Shown here piece after piece: positions 55,260 to 64,000 of a stretch of 64,000 bases of DNA (its first letter is position 1; every line of letters starts with the position of its first letter). Origin of the DNA: Silurus meridionalis (Eukaryota > Chordata > Actinopteri > Siluriformes > Siluridae); contig NC_060905.1 of NCBI RefSeq assembly GCF_014805685.1, positions 77,001 to 141,000 on the forward strand, read 5' to 3'. The notes under the pieces were generated by a model that saw only the letters and a list, made by a program, of their open reading frames with translations, did no database searches and was not told where the DNA came from. The translations under genes and the position numbers were made by a program.

Positions 55260-55692
55260 CAGGGATGGGCACATTTTTTGAGTCACGGGCCACAATGGGT
55301 TCTAAAATTTGACAGTGGGACCAGGTCATACATATACACAATTTGTTGATCTTTTTTTTTTTTTTTTGCCAGTTCATCAAAGTGTGGAGTAAGTTTTGTT
55401 GTGGCAATTCTCAGGATAGATCCGAGGTGTTTGTTAGAAAATGTCGCAGTTTTTATAGAGTATCAGATTAAGCTCTCTTAAAAGGAGAAGAGAGTTCTGT
55501 ATTGCACGCGAACAACGTCAATTGAGCTGAAGTGTGACATCTTTAGGGGAAATGTGGGCATTACAGGGGAAAGGTAAATTGAACAATGTTTACCCGTACC
55601 TATTTTAATAGAATTTGGTCACGTTCGGCGGGCCGGATTAATAAACCCAACGGGCTGTGTGTGGCCTGCGGGCCATAGTTTGCCCAAGTCTG
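55260..55692. mobile_element. hAT-type MITE, 433 bp, 8-bp target duplication
   Basis: The left end CAGGGATGGGCACA and the reverse complement of the right end CAGACTTGGGCAAA match at 10 of 14 positions. Perfect GTATAACG copies flank it at 55252-55259 and 55693-55700; an 8-bp duplication is the hAT signature. The interior is non-coding, with a T run (55351-55367) and 'gcgggccggatt...tgtggcctgcgggcca', typical of hAT-derived repeats with 'caggggtgggcaaac' ends. It must have been moved by another hAT transposase. It is inserted in the LINE-A linker. Confidence 0.92.
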
Positions 55693-56530
55693 GTATAACG
55701 TAACGTTGATTCGAGGTATTCAGTTGCCCAGTCGAGCTCTGCAAGGTCAGATGGAGATCTATCTAATATCGTAGTTTCTGGAAGACTATTGATAAAATGC
55801 GCTGCTGTAGCTGACGTGAAAGTACGCTTAACACGGTAATGTGGTGAGGTAGAAATGCAGTGACTGAGGCAGATTTTAAAAGAGATGAGATAATGGTCTG
55901 AAATAGCTTCAGACTGTGGAATTATGAATACGTTTTTTTAATTTTAATCCAAATGTTAACAACAATTCAAGAGTGTGTCTCCACTATGAGTGGCTCCTAT
56001 AACATTCTGATTAATTCCAACTGATTATAAAATGGACACAACTGCTGCTCTTAAGGAGTCTTCCTGATTATCAAAAGGAATATTAAAGTCTCCAACAATT
56101 AATGCTTTGTGTAAAGAAGTAGCTAAATTTGTGATGAAATCTGCAAATTCTATGAGAAAATCAGAGTCGGGCCCTGGGGTCAATAAATAATAATTAGTGG
56201 AATTGACTGACTGGACCTGCTTTTGGACACTGAATATTTTATGTTGGTGTAAAGAACTTCAAATGTTTTACATTTGTGTTTAGTCATTTGTGTGACGCTC
56301 AGATTATTATTATAAATAGCTGTGACTCTGCCTCCTCTGCCATTTAGACGGGGTTGGTGTATGTAACTATACCCAGGATCACTCGCTTCATTTAATGCTA
56401 CATATTCATTCGATTTAATCCACGTTTCTGTCAAACACATCATATTAAACTCCTGGTCGGTAATAATTTCATTTATAGTCAGCGTTTTTGACGTAAGAGA
56501 TCTAATATTTAGATCAAAGGTGCTGCTGTG
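55693..56530 (-). pseudogene. LINE-A/A2 endonuclease
   Basis: Minus-strand frames give LNIRSLTSKTLTINEIITDQ (about 56450-56520), MMCLTETWIKSNEYVALNEA, PGYSYIHQPRLNGRGGRVTA (56180-56443) and, further on, GDFNIPFDNQEDSLRAAVVS with ATHSGDTLL (55960-56110) and the ISDHYLISF-type block near 55880. Frameshifts split it into at least three parts. Same family as 22375-22980. Confidence 0.84.
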
Positions 56531-56699
56531 CGTTCAGTCCTATTTAATTTAATGTTAATCAGGTTACTTAAACAGACTTTCTGAGAATTTCTAAATTTTG
56601 GTTTCGCTTCGGGGACAGACACAGTCTTAATATGGTGGATCCTGAGTGACGACTCTGTGCAGCTAGCAGATGGTTGTTTTAGCCTGTCTGTCTGCTCCC

Positions 56700-57515
56700 T
56701 GGCCTTGTCACTTGTTAACTAGTGCTGTTCTGAGACTATAACCTATACTACAAGAAATGAGAGCAGCACCTTGCCAAGTGGGATGGATACCGTCCCGCCC
56801 TAACAGGCCAGCCTTGCCCTCAAAATTGCTCCAATTTTTTATGAAGCCCACATTGATTTTGGAGCACCACTCGGACATCCAGCAGTTCAGCGACCATAAC
56901 CTGCTGTAGGCTACATCGCCACGTCGCATAGGGATGGGGCCAGAGCATGTTACTGAATCGGACATTGCCTTCGCTAATTTACACACCTCTATAATATTAC
57001 TCTTGGTAACCTCTGACTGTTGAAGGCGTATATAATTAGCTCCTGTGTGAAAAACTATCTTAGAGAACCTGTGCTTACCTAAGAACCTAAGCTGACCTGC
57101 TATGTTCGTCGCCCTGGCTCCTGGTATACACATATACACTGGGCGAGAGTTAGCGTTGGCTTTCCGAGTATGCCACCGAGCCCCACTGTGAGGGCTCTAA
57201 TGCCGGAGTCGGGGGGATGCTAACTCCACCTAGGGCATCCAGACTTTCCCCTGCAGAACCTGGACTGCTCTCGCACTCACTTCTTCTCTCTACACTCTGG
57301 ATGCGCTCCTCTAATGCTAAGATCTTCTCCGTCAAAGAGCAAACTAGCTTACACTTCTCACAGAGAAAACTATCGCTTACAACTGGGAAAGACTGATTAA
57401 ACATGTCACACTTCACACACTGAATGAACTGGATGTTCGCCATAGCAGGGAAATTACGTACCTTAATGTGGTTACTGTAGTGTGTGTTCGTAGTTCTGGT
57501 GGGAATGTCCTCCAC
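56700..57515 (-). pseudogene. LINE-A/A2 ORF1: zinc finger, coiled coil and SGNH esterase
   Basis: The first frame (57150-57515) reads from about residue 25 MANIQFIQCVKCDMFNQSFP, then FLCEKCKLVCSLTEKILALE, ERIQSVERRSE: paired CxxC motifs followed by a short coiled coil. A frameshift near 57145 leads to 56708-57139: ARATNIAGQLRFLGKHRFSK, IVFHTGANYIRLQQSEVTKS, GPIPMRRGDVAYSRLWSLNC and GLLGRDGIHPTWQGAALIS. These are SGNH-hydrolase blocks: GxN (block III, here GANY) and DxxH (DGIH). CR1-like LINE ORF1 proteins are known to combine such domains. It probably binds LINE RNA or lipid-like substrates; function unproven. Confidence 0.85.
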
Positions 57516-57705
57516 TCACAGGGAAACAGGGAAAAAAGCACTCTTCCGAAAGCAAAAATAGACGAAACAGAGCCAACGGAAAGTAAAGGATGCAGGAAAT
57601 CAAGACGTTATTTTGATATTTTAAAGCGATGAGAGAGAGAAAAAACTAATACAAACAAAATTCCCGGCAAACAATCAACAACAGGAAACAGGAAGCATGT
57701 TCTGT
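57516..57705 (-). mobile_element. LINE-A 5' UTR
   Basis: Non-coding leader upstream of ORF1, with a GA-rich part at 57630-57645. The 5' limit near 57705 is a guess from where the unrelated fragment starts. Confidence 0.5.
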
Positions 57706-57775
57706 AACTACTAGTTAAACAGTAAAAGACCTGGGAGTTATTTTAGAGTGCAAATGTCAGGGAAAACTGCGGGAC
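57706..57775 (+). pseudogene. Tiny LINE-A2 RT fragment
   Basis: 'acagtaaaagacctgggagttattttaga' encodes [10 protein letters not shown], identical in sense to the [16 protein letters not shown] block at 60780 (minus). Only about 20 codons remain. Confidence 0.6.
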
Positions 57776-57796
57776 ACGATACATGGCCAAATCATT

Positions 57797-58110
57797 CTGT
57801 CAGGAAGCGCAGGTGACTAGTTGAGTGTATTAGAGGACCCAAATGCAGGATGTGACAGGGTTAAGGAGAAAACAGGTTTTAATATAAAAAACAAGCAGAG
57901 CAATAGGGCAAAGGCAAAAACAAAGTCCATAAACAGTCCAGGGTCTGAAACACCAACAAACAGGGCGATGCAAGAAAAGACAAAACCAAAATTGAAAACA
58001 GTCAAAAAAATCCGATAGCCAGCAAACTTAGTGTAGCAGAATGGTATGATGTCATCTAGTCAGCTGAGGCTGATTATGCTCATTTACCATGCTTCATTTA
58101 AGGGTGGACT
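57797..58110 (-). mobile_element. LTR-like end, related to the solo LTRs
   Basis: Begins TGTCAGGAAGCGCAGGTGAC and carries 'aggacccaaatgcaggatgtgac...aaaacaggttttaat', closely similar in layout to the minus-strand LTR start at 15430 ('aaggacccaaatgcaggacgc'). No matching CTGACA end with duplication was found, so it is probably truncated near 58100. Confidence 0.6.
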
Positions 58111-59100
58111 GAGGAGCTTTGTGGGGAAGCCGCTAAGTGTTTAGGAAGATGTGTTAATTAAACGGCTGTATCCGTGCCTCGGGAGTCTCCGTACAGGTAT
58201 GTGTTGACGCTGACGTCATTAACGTTATATGGGCTTTAACAATCAGCTGATTAAAGTGTGTTTTCGCTATTCAAGGTGCGGGTCAATGTGCAAGGGACGT
58301 TACAGTGGGCTGCTGTAGGGGGCTGCTGTAGTGGGCTGCTATAGTGGGCTTTTCGCTTGCTGTATGGCTTTCCTGTGCTATGTGCATTGTTTACACTGCT
58401 TTGATGTTGGCTTGACTTTCTGCTTTATCCGACTGCAGCTGCTCCACGCTACATCATCCGTGCTCTGCTTTGCCTGCTTCGCTCTGTGTTGTCTACTTTG
58501 CTGGGTTCAGCTGGGCATTGTTAATTTATGTTTCTGTTCTCTGGAGCTCCGTGTTACTTCCATTTGGCACCAGTTGATTAACATTTTGCTGCTCCCGTAT
58601 GCTAACAGTTTCTCGTTGCAGCATTTAACTACCTGCAGGATCAGCTGGACCGGGGGGCATGTGGTATAATGTTTTTGTTTTTTTATAAATCAAGTGTAGT
58701 TACTTTCTAATTTCTTTGGTGATCTGTGAAGTGCCTTTCCTCTGTTCATGTGCCTCTGTAAGGATCAAGTAATGAGCAGTTTTTGGGCTGTTGACTGTGT
58801 CCAGAGCCAGGCTGTTGTATGCGATGCTTGTTTTAATTTATGTGTTTAAAATTACTTTTCTGCCTTCTCTTTTGCCTTTAGGAGTGGGGTGGCCAGTGGC
58901 AGCAGATTAGCATTTTGTGGTGGTGGGTTCCTTACCTGATTGCAGTGCAGTGTTCACAGTGAGGTGTGGTGTGCTGTGGTGCATGTGTGAGTGTTCTCTC
59001 TGCTTAGGACCCTGTGTGCTCTCTGCTTAGGACATCAGGCCTTCTCCCACCATGAAGTGTTTTAAATAAATTTTTTGTTATTCACTCAACTTTGGTCTGA
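58111..59100 (+). other. Unidentified transcript-like block
   Basis: No recognised protein. A frame of 112 codons (58331-58669) is Cys/Leu-rich with no motif and is probably not coding. Present are a perfect cAMP-response-type TGACGTCA (58210-58217), a local GTGGGCTGCTGTA repeat (58303-58350), a duplicated 'ctctctgcttaggac' (about 58993-59030), and AATAAA at 59065. It could be part of an LTR retrotransposon or a host non-coding exon. I cannot decide. Confidence 0.35.
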
Positions 59101-59436
59101 TACCTGACCCAGTCGTGACGAACCTGTGTGCCTTAAGGTTGAGGGCAGTCCCGGAAATAGCCCCCGGGTGGCGTAGTCGGTACAAATTATTCGTTGGTAA
59201 TGCCGCAGTTGGCGTAGCCGGTACAAATTACGAGTTGGCACTGCCACTTTAGCAAAAAAGGGCTGAGCAAAACACAAATCAAAAACAGTCCAGAGGTCAA
59301 AACAGGTTACTAGGGAGGCAGAGCAGACCGGGGGTCAGGAACAGGAATTGAATATTAATTGGAGGCTACGAAATTGAATCTGATTCAGTGGGATCATCAA
59401 ATATATAATCGCAGCCTAAATTAAAAATGTAAAATG
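59101..59436. repeat. Tandem 41-bp repeat and LTR-like remains
   Basis: Two imperfect units beginning GGCGTAG(T/C)CGGTACAAATTA lie at 59170-59210 and 59211-59250. After them 'aaaacagtccagaggtcaaaacaggtta' again resembles LTR sequence at 57930. No coding sequence. Confidence 0.6.
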
Positions 59437-60239
59437 TCAAGTCAAGTCAAGTTTATTTGTATAGCGCTTTTCACAACAGACATTGTCTCAAAGCAGCTTT
59501 ACACAAATCAACAGTGATGGTGAATGGTGTGAATTTGTCCCTGATGAGCAAGCCGTGGCGACTGTGGCAAGGAAAAACTCCCTTAGATGTTATGAGGAAG
59601 AAACCTTGAGAGGAACCAGACTCAAAAAGGGAACCCATCCTCATCTGGGTGACATCAAGAGTTTGATCATAAATCTTTCAACAATAAAGAACACTGGACA
59701 GTGAGAACTAACATGATTACTGGAGTATAAGATTATAAGTGATGTTCTTTCTGCAGTCTTATACAGTCTATATGGTTAGTAGCTCCGAGTTTTATGAGCT
59801 CAGCATTTGTGATCACCACAGATCCAGCATCAGCTTCTCCATGCCAGAGCCTTTAAACACTCCAGGAGGTCCAATGTCAAAACTCCACACATGTAGCGGG
59901 ATCCAAATGGCACTGGTACGTCTCTAGATGGTTCGGGATGTTTGTGAGTTCGGCATCTACTTCTTCAAAGGTCCGTAATCATCACGAGGTGGGAGGTGAC
60001 TGGAGCTGGCCAAACCTCAGGGTGTCTCGGGATGGGGAGAGAAAGAGAAGCAGTGGAGAGGAATTAGCGTAGCTGCTGTTCATGATATTAACAGCACAAG
60101 TTGATAATGTGCATGTGATCAGATGTTCTGGAGCACAAGGTTATGATGTGATGTGTGTTATGTGTAGGCTTTGCTAAAAAGATATGTTTTTAATCTACAC
60201 TTAAACTGGGAGAGTGTGTCTGAGCCCCGAACACCGTCA

Positions 60240-60590
60240 GGAAGACTATTCCAGAGTTTAGGAGCTAAATGTGAAAATGCTCTACCACCTTTAGTGGACT
60301 TTGCTATTCTAGGAACTACTAGAAGCCCAGAGTTTTGAGATCTCAGGAGCGTGGCGGATTGTAGCGTGTTAAAAGACTGGATAGATATATGGGAGCCAAA
60401 CCATTTAGTGCTTTATAAGTGAGGAGTAATAGTTTGTAGTCTATTCGAAACTTAACAGGAAGCCAATGTAGGGACGATAAGATCGGGGTTATGTGATCAT
60501 ATTTTTTGACCTTGTAAGAACTCTGGCTGCTGCATTCTGGACTAACTGAAGCTTGTTTATTAATGATGCAGGACATCCACCTAGTAACGC
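60240..60590 (-). pseudogene. LINE-A2 ORF2 C-terminus
   Basis: Minus frame within 60343-60576 gives [53 protein letters not shown]; the rest of the C-terminus (60240-60340) is frame-shifted ('RSQNSGLLVVPRIAKSTKGG' type). Confidence 0.82.
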
Positions 60591-60591
60591 A

Positions 60592-61395
60592 TTACAGTAG
60601 TCTATTCTGGAGGTCATGAACGCATGGACGAGCTTCTCTGCATCGGGATATGGGCAACATATTTCTTAGCTTAGAAATATTTCTAAGGTGAAAGAAGGCT
60701 GTTTTTGTAACTTGATTGATGTGATTTTTGAAAGACAAGTCGCTGTCTAAAATAACACCCAGGTCTTTTACCGTTGAACTAGTGGTTACAGAACATCCGT
60801 CTAAATGCAGGTTGAGATGCTGGAGCGTCTGTATACTAGTTTTTGGGCCGATGAGCAAAATCTCAGTCTTATCAGAATTTAAAAGTAGAAAGTTATGGGT
60901 CATCCAATCTCTTAGTTCCTTAACACACTCAGTTATCCGGGTTAATTGAGCTGTATCGCCTGGTTTAGATGAAATATATAGCTGAGTTTTATCAGCATAA
61001 CAATGGAAGCTAATTCCATGCCTTCTAATAATATTTCCTAACGGAAGCATGTATATTGTGAAGAGCAGGGGTCCTAGAACTGAACCTTGCGGCACGCCAT
61101 AATTTACTTGCATTAGCCTGGATAGCTCTCCATTTAAATCTACAAAATGGTAACGATCGGACAGGTAGGATTTAAACCAGCTTAATGCCTGTCCCTGAAT
61201 GCCGATGTAATTTTGTAAGCGATCTAGGAGGAGATCATGGTTTATAGTGTCGAATGCAGCACTAAGATCTAGTAAAACCAACAGCGAGATGAAGCCTTGG
61301 TCTGAAGCTAAAAACAGGTCATTAGTTATTTTAACTAGAGCAGTTTCTGTGCTATGATGGGGCCTAAAACCTGACTGAAATTCTATTGTGCTATT
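60592..61395 (-). pseudogene. LINE-A2 reverse transcriptase with altered catalytic box
   Basis: The minus frame reads [60 protein letters not shown], then [20 protein letters not shown], so the second catalytic Asp of YADD is Lys. Then [34 protein letters not shown] and [14 protein letters not shown]. An extra base near 60650 breaks the frame after MLPIS. The first roughly 15 codons of the open frame (to about 61443) are foreign. The copy is otherwise well conserved, which makes the catalytic change notable. Confidence 0.88.
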
Positions 61396-61399
61396 GTGA

Positions 61400-61482
61400 A
61401 AATGTATTGTGCGGTGTGCACTTTTGTACGTCGCTCTGGACAAGGGCGTCTGCTAAATGCCGCAAATGTAAATGTAAATGAG
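61400..61482 (+). mobile_element. SINE/LINE 3' tail
   Basis: 'cacttttgtacgtcgctctggacaagggcgtctgctaaatgccgcaaatgtaaatgtaaatg' is the conserved fish SINE tail with an ATGTAA repeat end, also seen (reversed) in the SINE at 40577. The tRNA-related head is missing. It lies at the 5' break of the LINE-A2 copy. Confidence 0.75.
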
Positions 61483-61483
61483 T

Positions 61484-61925
61484 TTGGACATTGGACCTCC
61501 TTAAGTCTTTAAAGGCTCTGGCATGGAGAAGCTGGTGTTGGATCTGTGATGATCTCAAATGTTGAGCTCTTTTATGAGTTGTTTAGTGGCTCCTGGTCCA
61601 TCATCTCAAATGACTGTAAAGACTGTAGAAAGATCATCACTCATAATCACACACTCCAGTGCTCATGTTAGTTCTCACTCTCCAGTGTTCTGTAGTGTTT
61701 AAAGTCTATAATCACACTCTTGATGTCACCCAAATGAGGATGAGGTTCTGCTTTTGAGTCTGGTTCCTCTCAAGGTTTCTTCCTCATAACATCTAAGGGA
61801 TTTTTTCCTTTACCACAGTCTCCATGGTGCTCATCAGAGATAAACACACATCATTCACCTTCACTGTTACATTCTGTAAAGCTGCTTTGAGACGATGTTC
61901 ACTGTGAAAATCACTATAGAAAAAC
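61484..61925 (+). mobile_element. LINE-A2 3' UTR fragment
   Basis: In plus orientation: 'tctttaaaggctctggcatggagaagctgg', 'tctggttcctctcaaggtttcttcctcataacatctaaggga' and 'ctgtaaagctgctttgagacgatgttcactgtgaaaatcactatagaaa', the reverse complement of the 59470-59850 series. The CTTGA tail is lost. Confidence 0.82.
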
Positions 61926-62345
61926 TTCTAACACTCTTAATAAACTCCTAGTATATAATTCAAAACAAAAACAGGAAATATGGTCTTCAACTCAATTGAT
62001 TGCACTTTATAAACAAATTTAACAAAAGAGTGTGCAAATTATTAGTGCCCAGTCCCACAAACAGTCTAAAAATGTTATTACATGCTGTTGGTATTTCTGC
62101 TTGTGCTTTGCAATCTGCAGTTTGTTTAGACAGCTTAAATGGTTATTATTATTATTTAATTATTATTATTAATATTAGTAGTAGACAGAAAAGAAGGAGT
62201 GACTTTAATGTAACTGACAGAAAGTCACTAAGGAGTATGTGGCCAGAGAAAATATATATGGTGAGGAGGCGAGAAAAAATCGATCACTGAGTGTTTTCCT
62301 CATTACACTAGCATTTGAAATTGAATTTTCAAAATTATTATGGTT
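61926..62345. other. Upstream region of the second receptor
   Basis: AT-rich, with an (ATT)-rich patch at 62145-62175. No coding sequence recognised. Confidence 0.5.
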
Positions 62346-62366
62346 GGTTTTGTATTTTAGAAATTA

Positions 62367-63006
62367 ATGGATGTTATTAATGTTACATATTTAACACTAG
62401 AAGGACATGTGGATTTACAGAATTATAGATATGTTTATTTTTTAATCACTCTCACAGTGTACATGTGTATTATTGTGTTTAATACTGTTGTTATTTCTGT
62501 TATATTCATGAACAAACATCTCCATGAGCCCATGTACATTTTTATTGCTGCTTTACTTTGTAATGCTCTTTTTGGAGCGACTGCTCTTTATCCTAAACTA
62601 CTTACTGATTTACTGTCTGAAAAACAAACCATTTCTTACCATGGCTGTTTATTGCAGGCTTTATTTGTTTATTGGTATGCTTCAGCAGAGTTCACACTGT
62701 TATTAGCTATGGCCTATGACAGATATGTGTCCATCTGTAAACCATTACATTATTCAAATATTCTAAAAATGTCCACTGTCAGAAAATTACTATGTTTTTC
62801 ATGGTTTTGGCCTTTCTGTGAAAATGGTATAGGAGCAATTCTCCATAGCCAACTTCCACTGTGTAAATTTAAAGTGGACAGAATATATTGTAATGGTTTC
62901 TCCATTATCAAATTAAGCTGTAGAGAAATATCTCTTAATAACTTGTATGGACTTTTTATTTTCATCATCGCTGTATTTCCTCCAGTGATCTTCGTAATTT
63001 TCGGAG
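62367..63006 (+). pseudogene. Olfactory receptor pseudogene, cut by LINE-A
   Basis: The start MDVINVTYLTLEGHVDLQNY parallels MNELINNSSVLYLTLEGHVE of the intact receptor. Visible: N-glycosylation site NVT (5-7), KHLHEPMYIF (50-59), disulfide Cys94, MAYDRYVSICKPL (115-127), and TM5 up to about residue 212 (FPPVIFVIF). The frame then runs into LINE-A sequence (encoding [12 protein letters not shown] text in another frame), so TM6, TM7 and the C-tail are missing. No other lesion is seen in the first 212 residues, so the loss may be recent. The 3' half may lie beyond this window. A splice-acceptor-like 'tttttgtattttag' ends at 62360. Confidence 0.9.
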
Positions 63007-63668
63007 TTATCGACTTCAGAATGCAGCAGCAAGAGTCCTCACTAGATCTAGGAAATATGATCACATCAACCCTGTTTTAATCATCTACACTGCTCCCAAT
63101 TACATCTCACACTGATTATAAAATATTACTACTGACGATAAAGCACTTAACGCCTCACGCGCAGTATCTGAGTGAACTTCTGTACCAGGATGATCCTCCA
63201 CGCCTACTTAGATCAAAAGGTGCAGGCTATTTGTTGGTACCTCAAATAATGAAGACAACAGCAGGGGGCAGATGTTTCTCTTATAAACCCCACAGTTATG
63301 GAACAACCTTCCAATCAGTGTTTGGGACTCAGACACAGTCTCAGTGTTCAAGTCGAGGTTGAAAATTTATTTATTAAGTCAAGTCTTTTATCAGTAGATT
63401 TTTCTTAGGTAAAGGTGCAGATCTGGAGGGATCATGGATATAGAGTGTTTAGTGAACTAGGATATTTGTATGCTGTCGTCCCCTCACATTCACACGTTCA
63501 CTCAGGTATGTTCATGGAGGTGTGGTGGGTCGTCTCTTATCCCAGAGATCCTCATGTCTGTGTTCTCCATTTTAGTTATGCTTCCAAAGCGAGTCTTGCC
63601 AGAGTCCAAACTGCACAGCGACATTAACTTTCATACAACAATAAGAACAATTAATAATCCATATCCTT

Positions 63669-63711
<43 letters not shown>

Positions 63712-63722
63712 CAAGTTAAACA
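63007..63722 (+). mobile_element. LINE-A insertion in the receptor, both ends truncated
   Basis: Plus-strand order: ORF2 C-terminus (63010-63380: 'cagaatgcagcagcaagagtcctcactagatctaggaaatatgatcac', then [24 protein letters not shown] text near 63170), 3' UTR with a CT run (63672-63708), stopping at 'ggtcaagttaaac'. The 3' end and tail are missing, so RTE sequence at 63726 follows directly. Confidence 0.87.
63672..63708. repeat. (CT)n microsatellite in the LINE-A 3' UTR
   Basis: About 18 CT units at the family's usual internal position. Confidence 0.92.
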
Positions 63723-63725
63723 AAC

Positions 63726-64000
63726 TCCGCTGTCAATTGCTACAAATTCTTTTCTCCTTCCTTAGTGTCCAACTTCTCCTACAGCTCCTCATATGCCTTT
63801 TCCTTAGCCTTCGCCACATCCCACTTCACCTGCTGCTGCATCTCCTCGTTCTCCTGCCTACTTTTCTCATCACTCTGTCGATCCCAATTCTGTTTCTCCA
63901 ACCTCTTTCTCCTTCTGCTCTCCTGCACTTCCTCATTCCACCACGATGTCTTTTTGTCTTCCTTTCTATTTCCAGATGTCACACCAAGTACTTTTCTAGC
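63726..64000 (-). pseudogene. RTE LINE linker fragment, runs off the window
   Basis: The minus strand reads MTSGNRKEDKKTSWWNEEVQ, ESRRRKRLEKQNWDRQSDEK, NEEMQQQVKWDVAKAKEKAY, the WWNxEVQ linker of RTE elements. It continues, after removal of the solo LTR, the same region as 5383-5870. The 5' part lies beyond the window end. Confidence 0.85.

Larger units (their letters stand above)
44262..57705 (-). mobile_element. LINE-A-type copy stretched by several insertions
   Basis: Minus-strand pieces in correct order: 5' UTR and ORF1 (57705-56700), endonuclease and linker (56530-54960, containing a hAT MITE), ORF2 C-terminus (54715-54158, containing a tiny LINE tail), 3' UTR (51013-50758, 49977-49772 and 44652-44262) with L2-like 3' end. 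Insertions: LINE-B3 (51014-54157), LINE-F (49978-50757), LINE-B2 (44653-49771). The RT core is missing at about 54717. A cautious alternative is that the 5' part (54720-57705), which resembles LINE-A2, and the 3' part are two related copies that abut. Confidence 0.75.
59437..61400 (-). mobile_element. LINE-A2 copy with CTTGA tail, 5'-truncated
   Basis: Tail CAAGTCAAGTCAAG (59437-59451, plus strand), 3' UTR (59452-60230), ORF2 C-terminus (60240-60590) and RT (60592-61400) follow one another on the minus strand. Long runs are identical to 23034-23942. The RT starts inside the fingers ([11 protein letters not shown]), where SINE-tail sequence takes over. Confidence 0.87.

Noticed and set aside
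58331..58669. 112-codon open frame, Cys/Leu-rich, possible small membrane protein
   Set aside because: No motif, no recognised relative and low-complexity composition; open frames of this length are expected by chance.

Overview
This is eukaryotic, almost certainly teleost fish, nuclear DNA. The reasons are two fish-type olfactory receptor sequences, a tRNA-derived SINE with a fish-style tail, and a dense mix of fish-typical transposons: L2/CR1-like, Rex1-like, RTE and L1 LINEs, DIRS-like tyrosine-recombinase retrotransposons, solo LTRs, and hAT, Tc1 and pogo relics. The 3'-UTR style of the commonest LINE suggests an otophysan such as a catfish, but the sequence alone does not prove that. There is no bacterial gene, CRISPR array or operon. 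Apart from one intact olfactory receptor and one broken one, nearly every long reading frame is a transposon remnant.

Family names used here are local. LINE-A and LINE-A2 are L2/CR1-type: ORF1 with zinc finger and SGNH esterase, ORF2 with endonuclease and RT, 3' tails of AATTG or CTTGA repeats. LINE-B, -D and -E are related Rex1-like endonuclease-RT elements with tails of AAATC, TCTA and CTTGA repeats. LINE-C and LINE-F are further L2-like families. The rest are RTE, L1 and DIRS-like.

Layout. 0-1.35 kb: Tc1 relic interrupted by a pogo/Tigger-like 5' end. 1.35-6.7 kb: an RTE LINE (-) split by LINE-B1 and a solo LTR. 7.6-10.6 kb: LINE-D1 (+). 10.8-11.6 kb: LINE-B fragment. 12.0-21.0 kb: LINE-A (-) containing a DIRS-like element (-), which contains LINE-C (-), which contains a second solo LTR. 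21.6-25.1 kb: fragments of LINE-A2 on both strands plus a DIRS 3' end. 25.2-36.2 kb: one LINE-D copy (-) opened twice by LINE-E insertions (+), the second of which is opened by a LINE-A 3'-UTR insertion. 36.5-42.6 kb: transposon-poor island with the intact olfactory receptor at 38570-39550. 42.6-44.3 kb: internally deleted DIRS (+). 44.3-57.7 kb: a LINE-A-type copy (-) expanded to over 13 kb by LINE-B2 (+), LINE-F (+), LINE-B3 (-), a hAT MITE and a tiny LINE tail. 57.8-59.4 kb: LTR-like and unidentified sequence. 59.4-61.9 kb: LINE-A2 (-), a SINE/LINE tail and LINE-A2 3' UTR. 62.4-63.0 kb: olfactory receptor pseudogene cut by LINE-A. 63.7 kb to end: RTE fragment.

The elements do not form a cooperating system. 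What the window records is the order of insertion: LINEs landing in LINEs, several with precise target-site duplications. No copy of any element looks fully intact; the best preserved reading frames are the RT parts of LINE-B3 and LINE-E1. No undescribed system can be claimed. The most interesting items are the reconstructable insertion stacks, recurrent internal deletions in LINEs, the perfect DIRS terminal inverted repeat, a hAT MITE with an 8-bp duplication, and an unexplained transcript-like block at about 58.1-59.1 kb.
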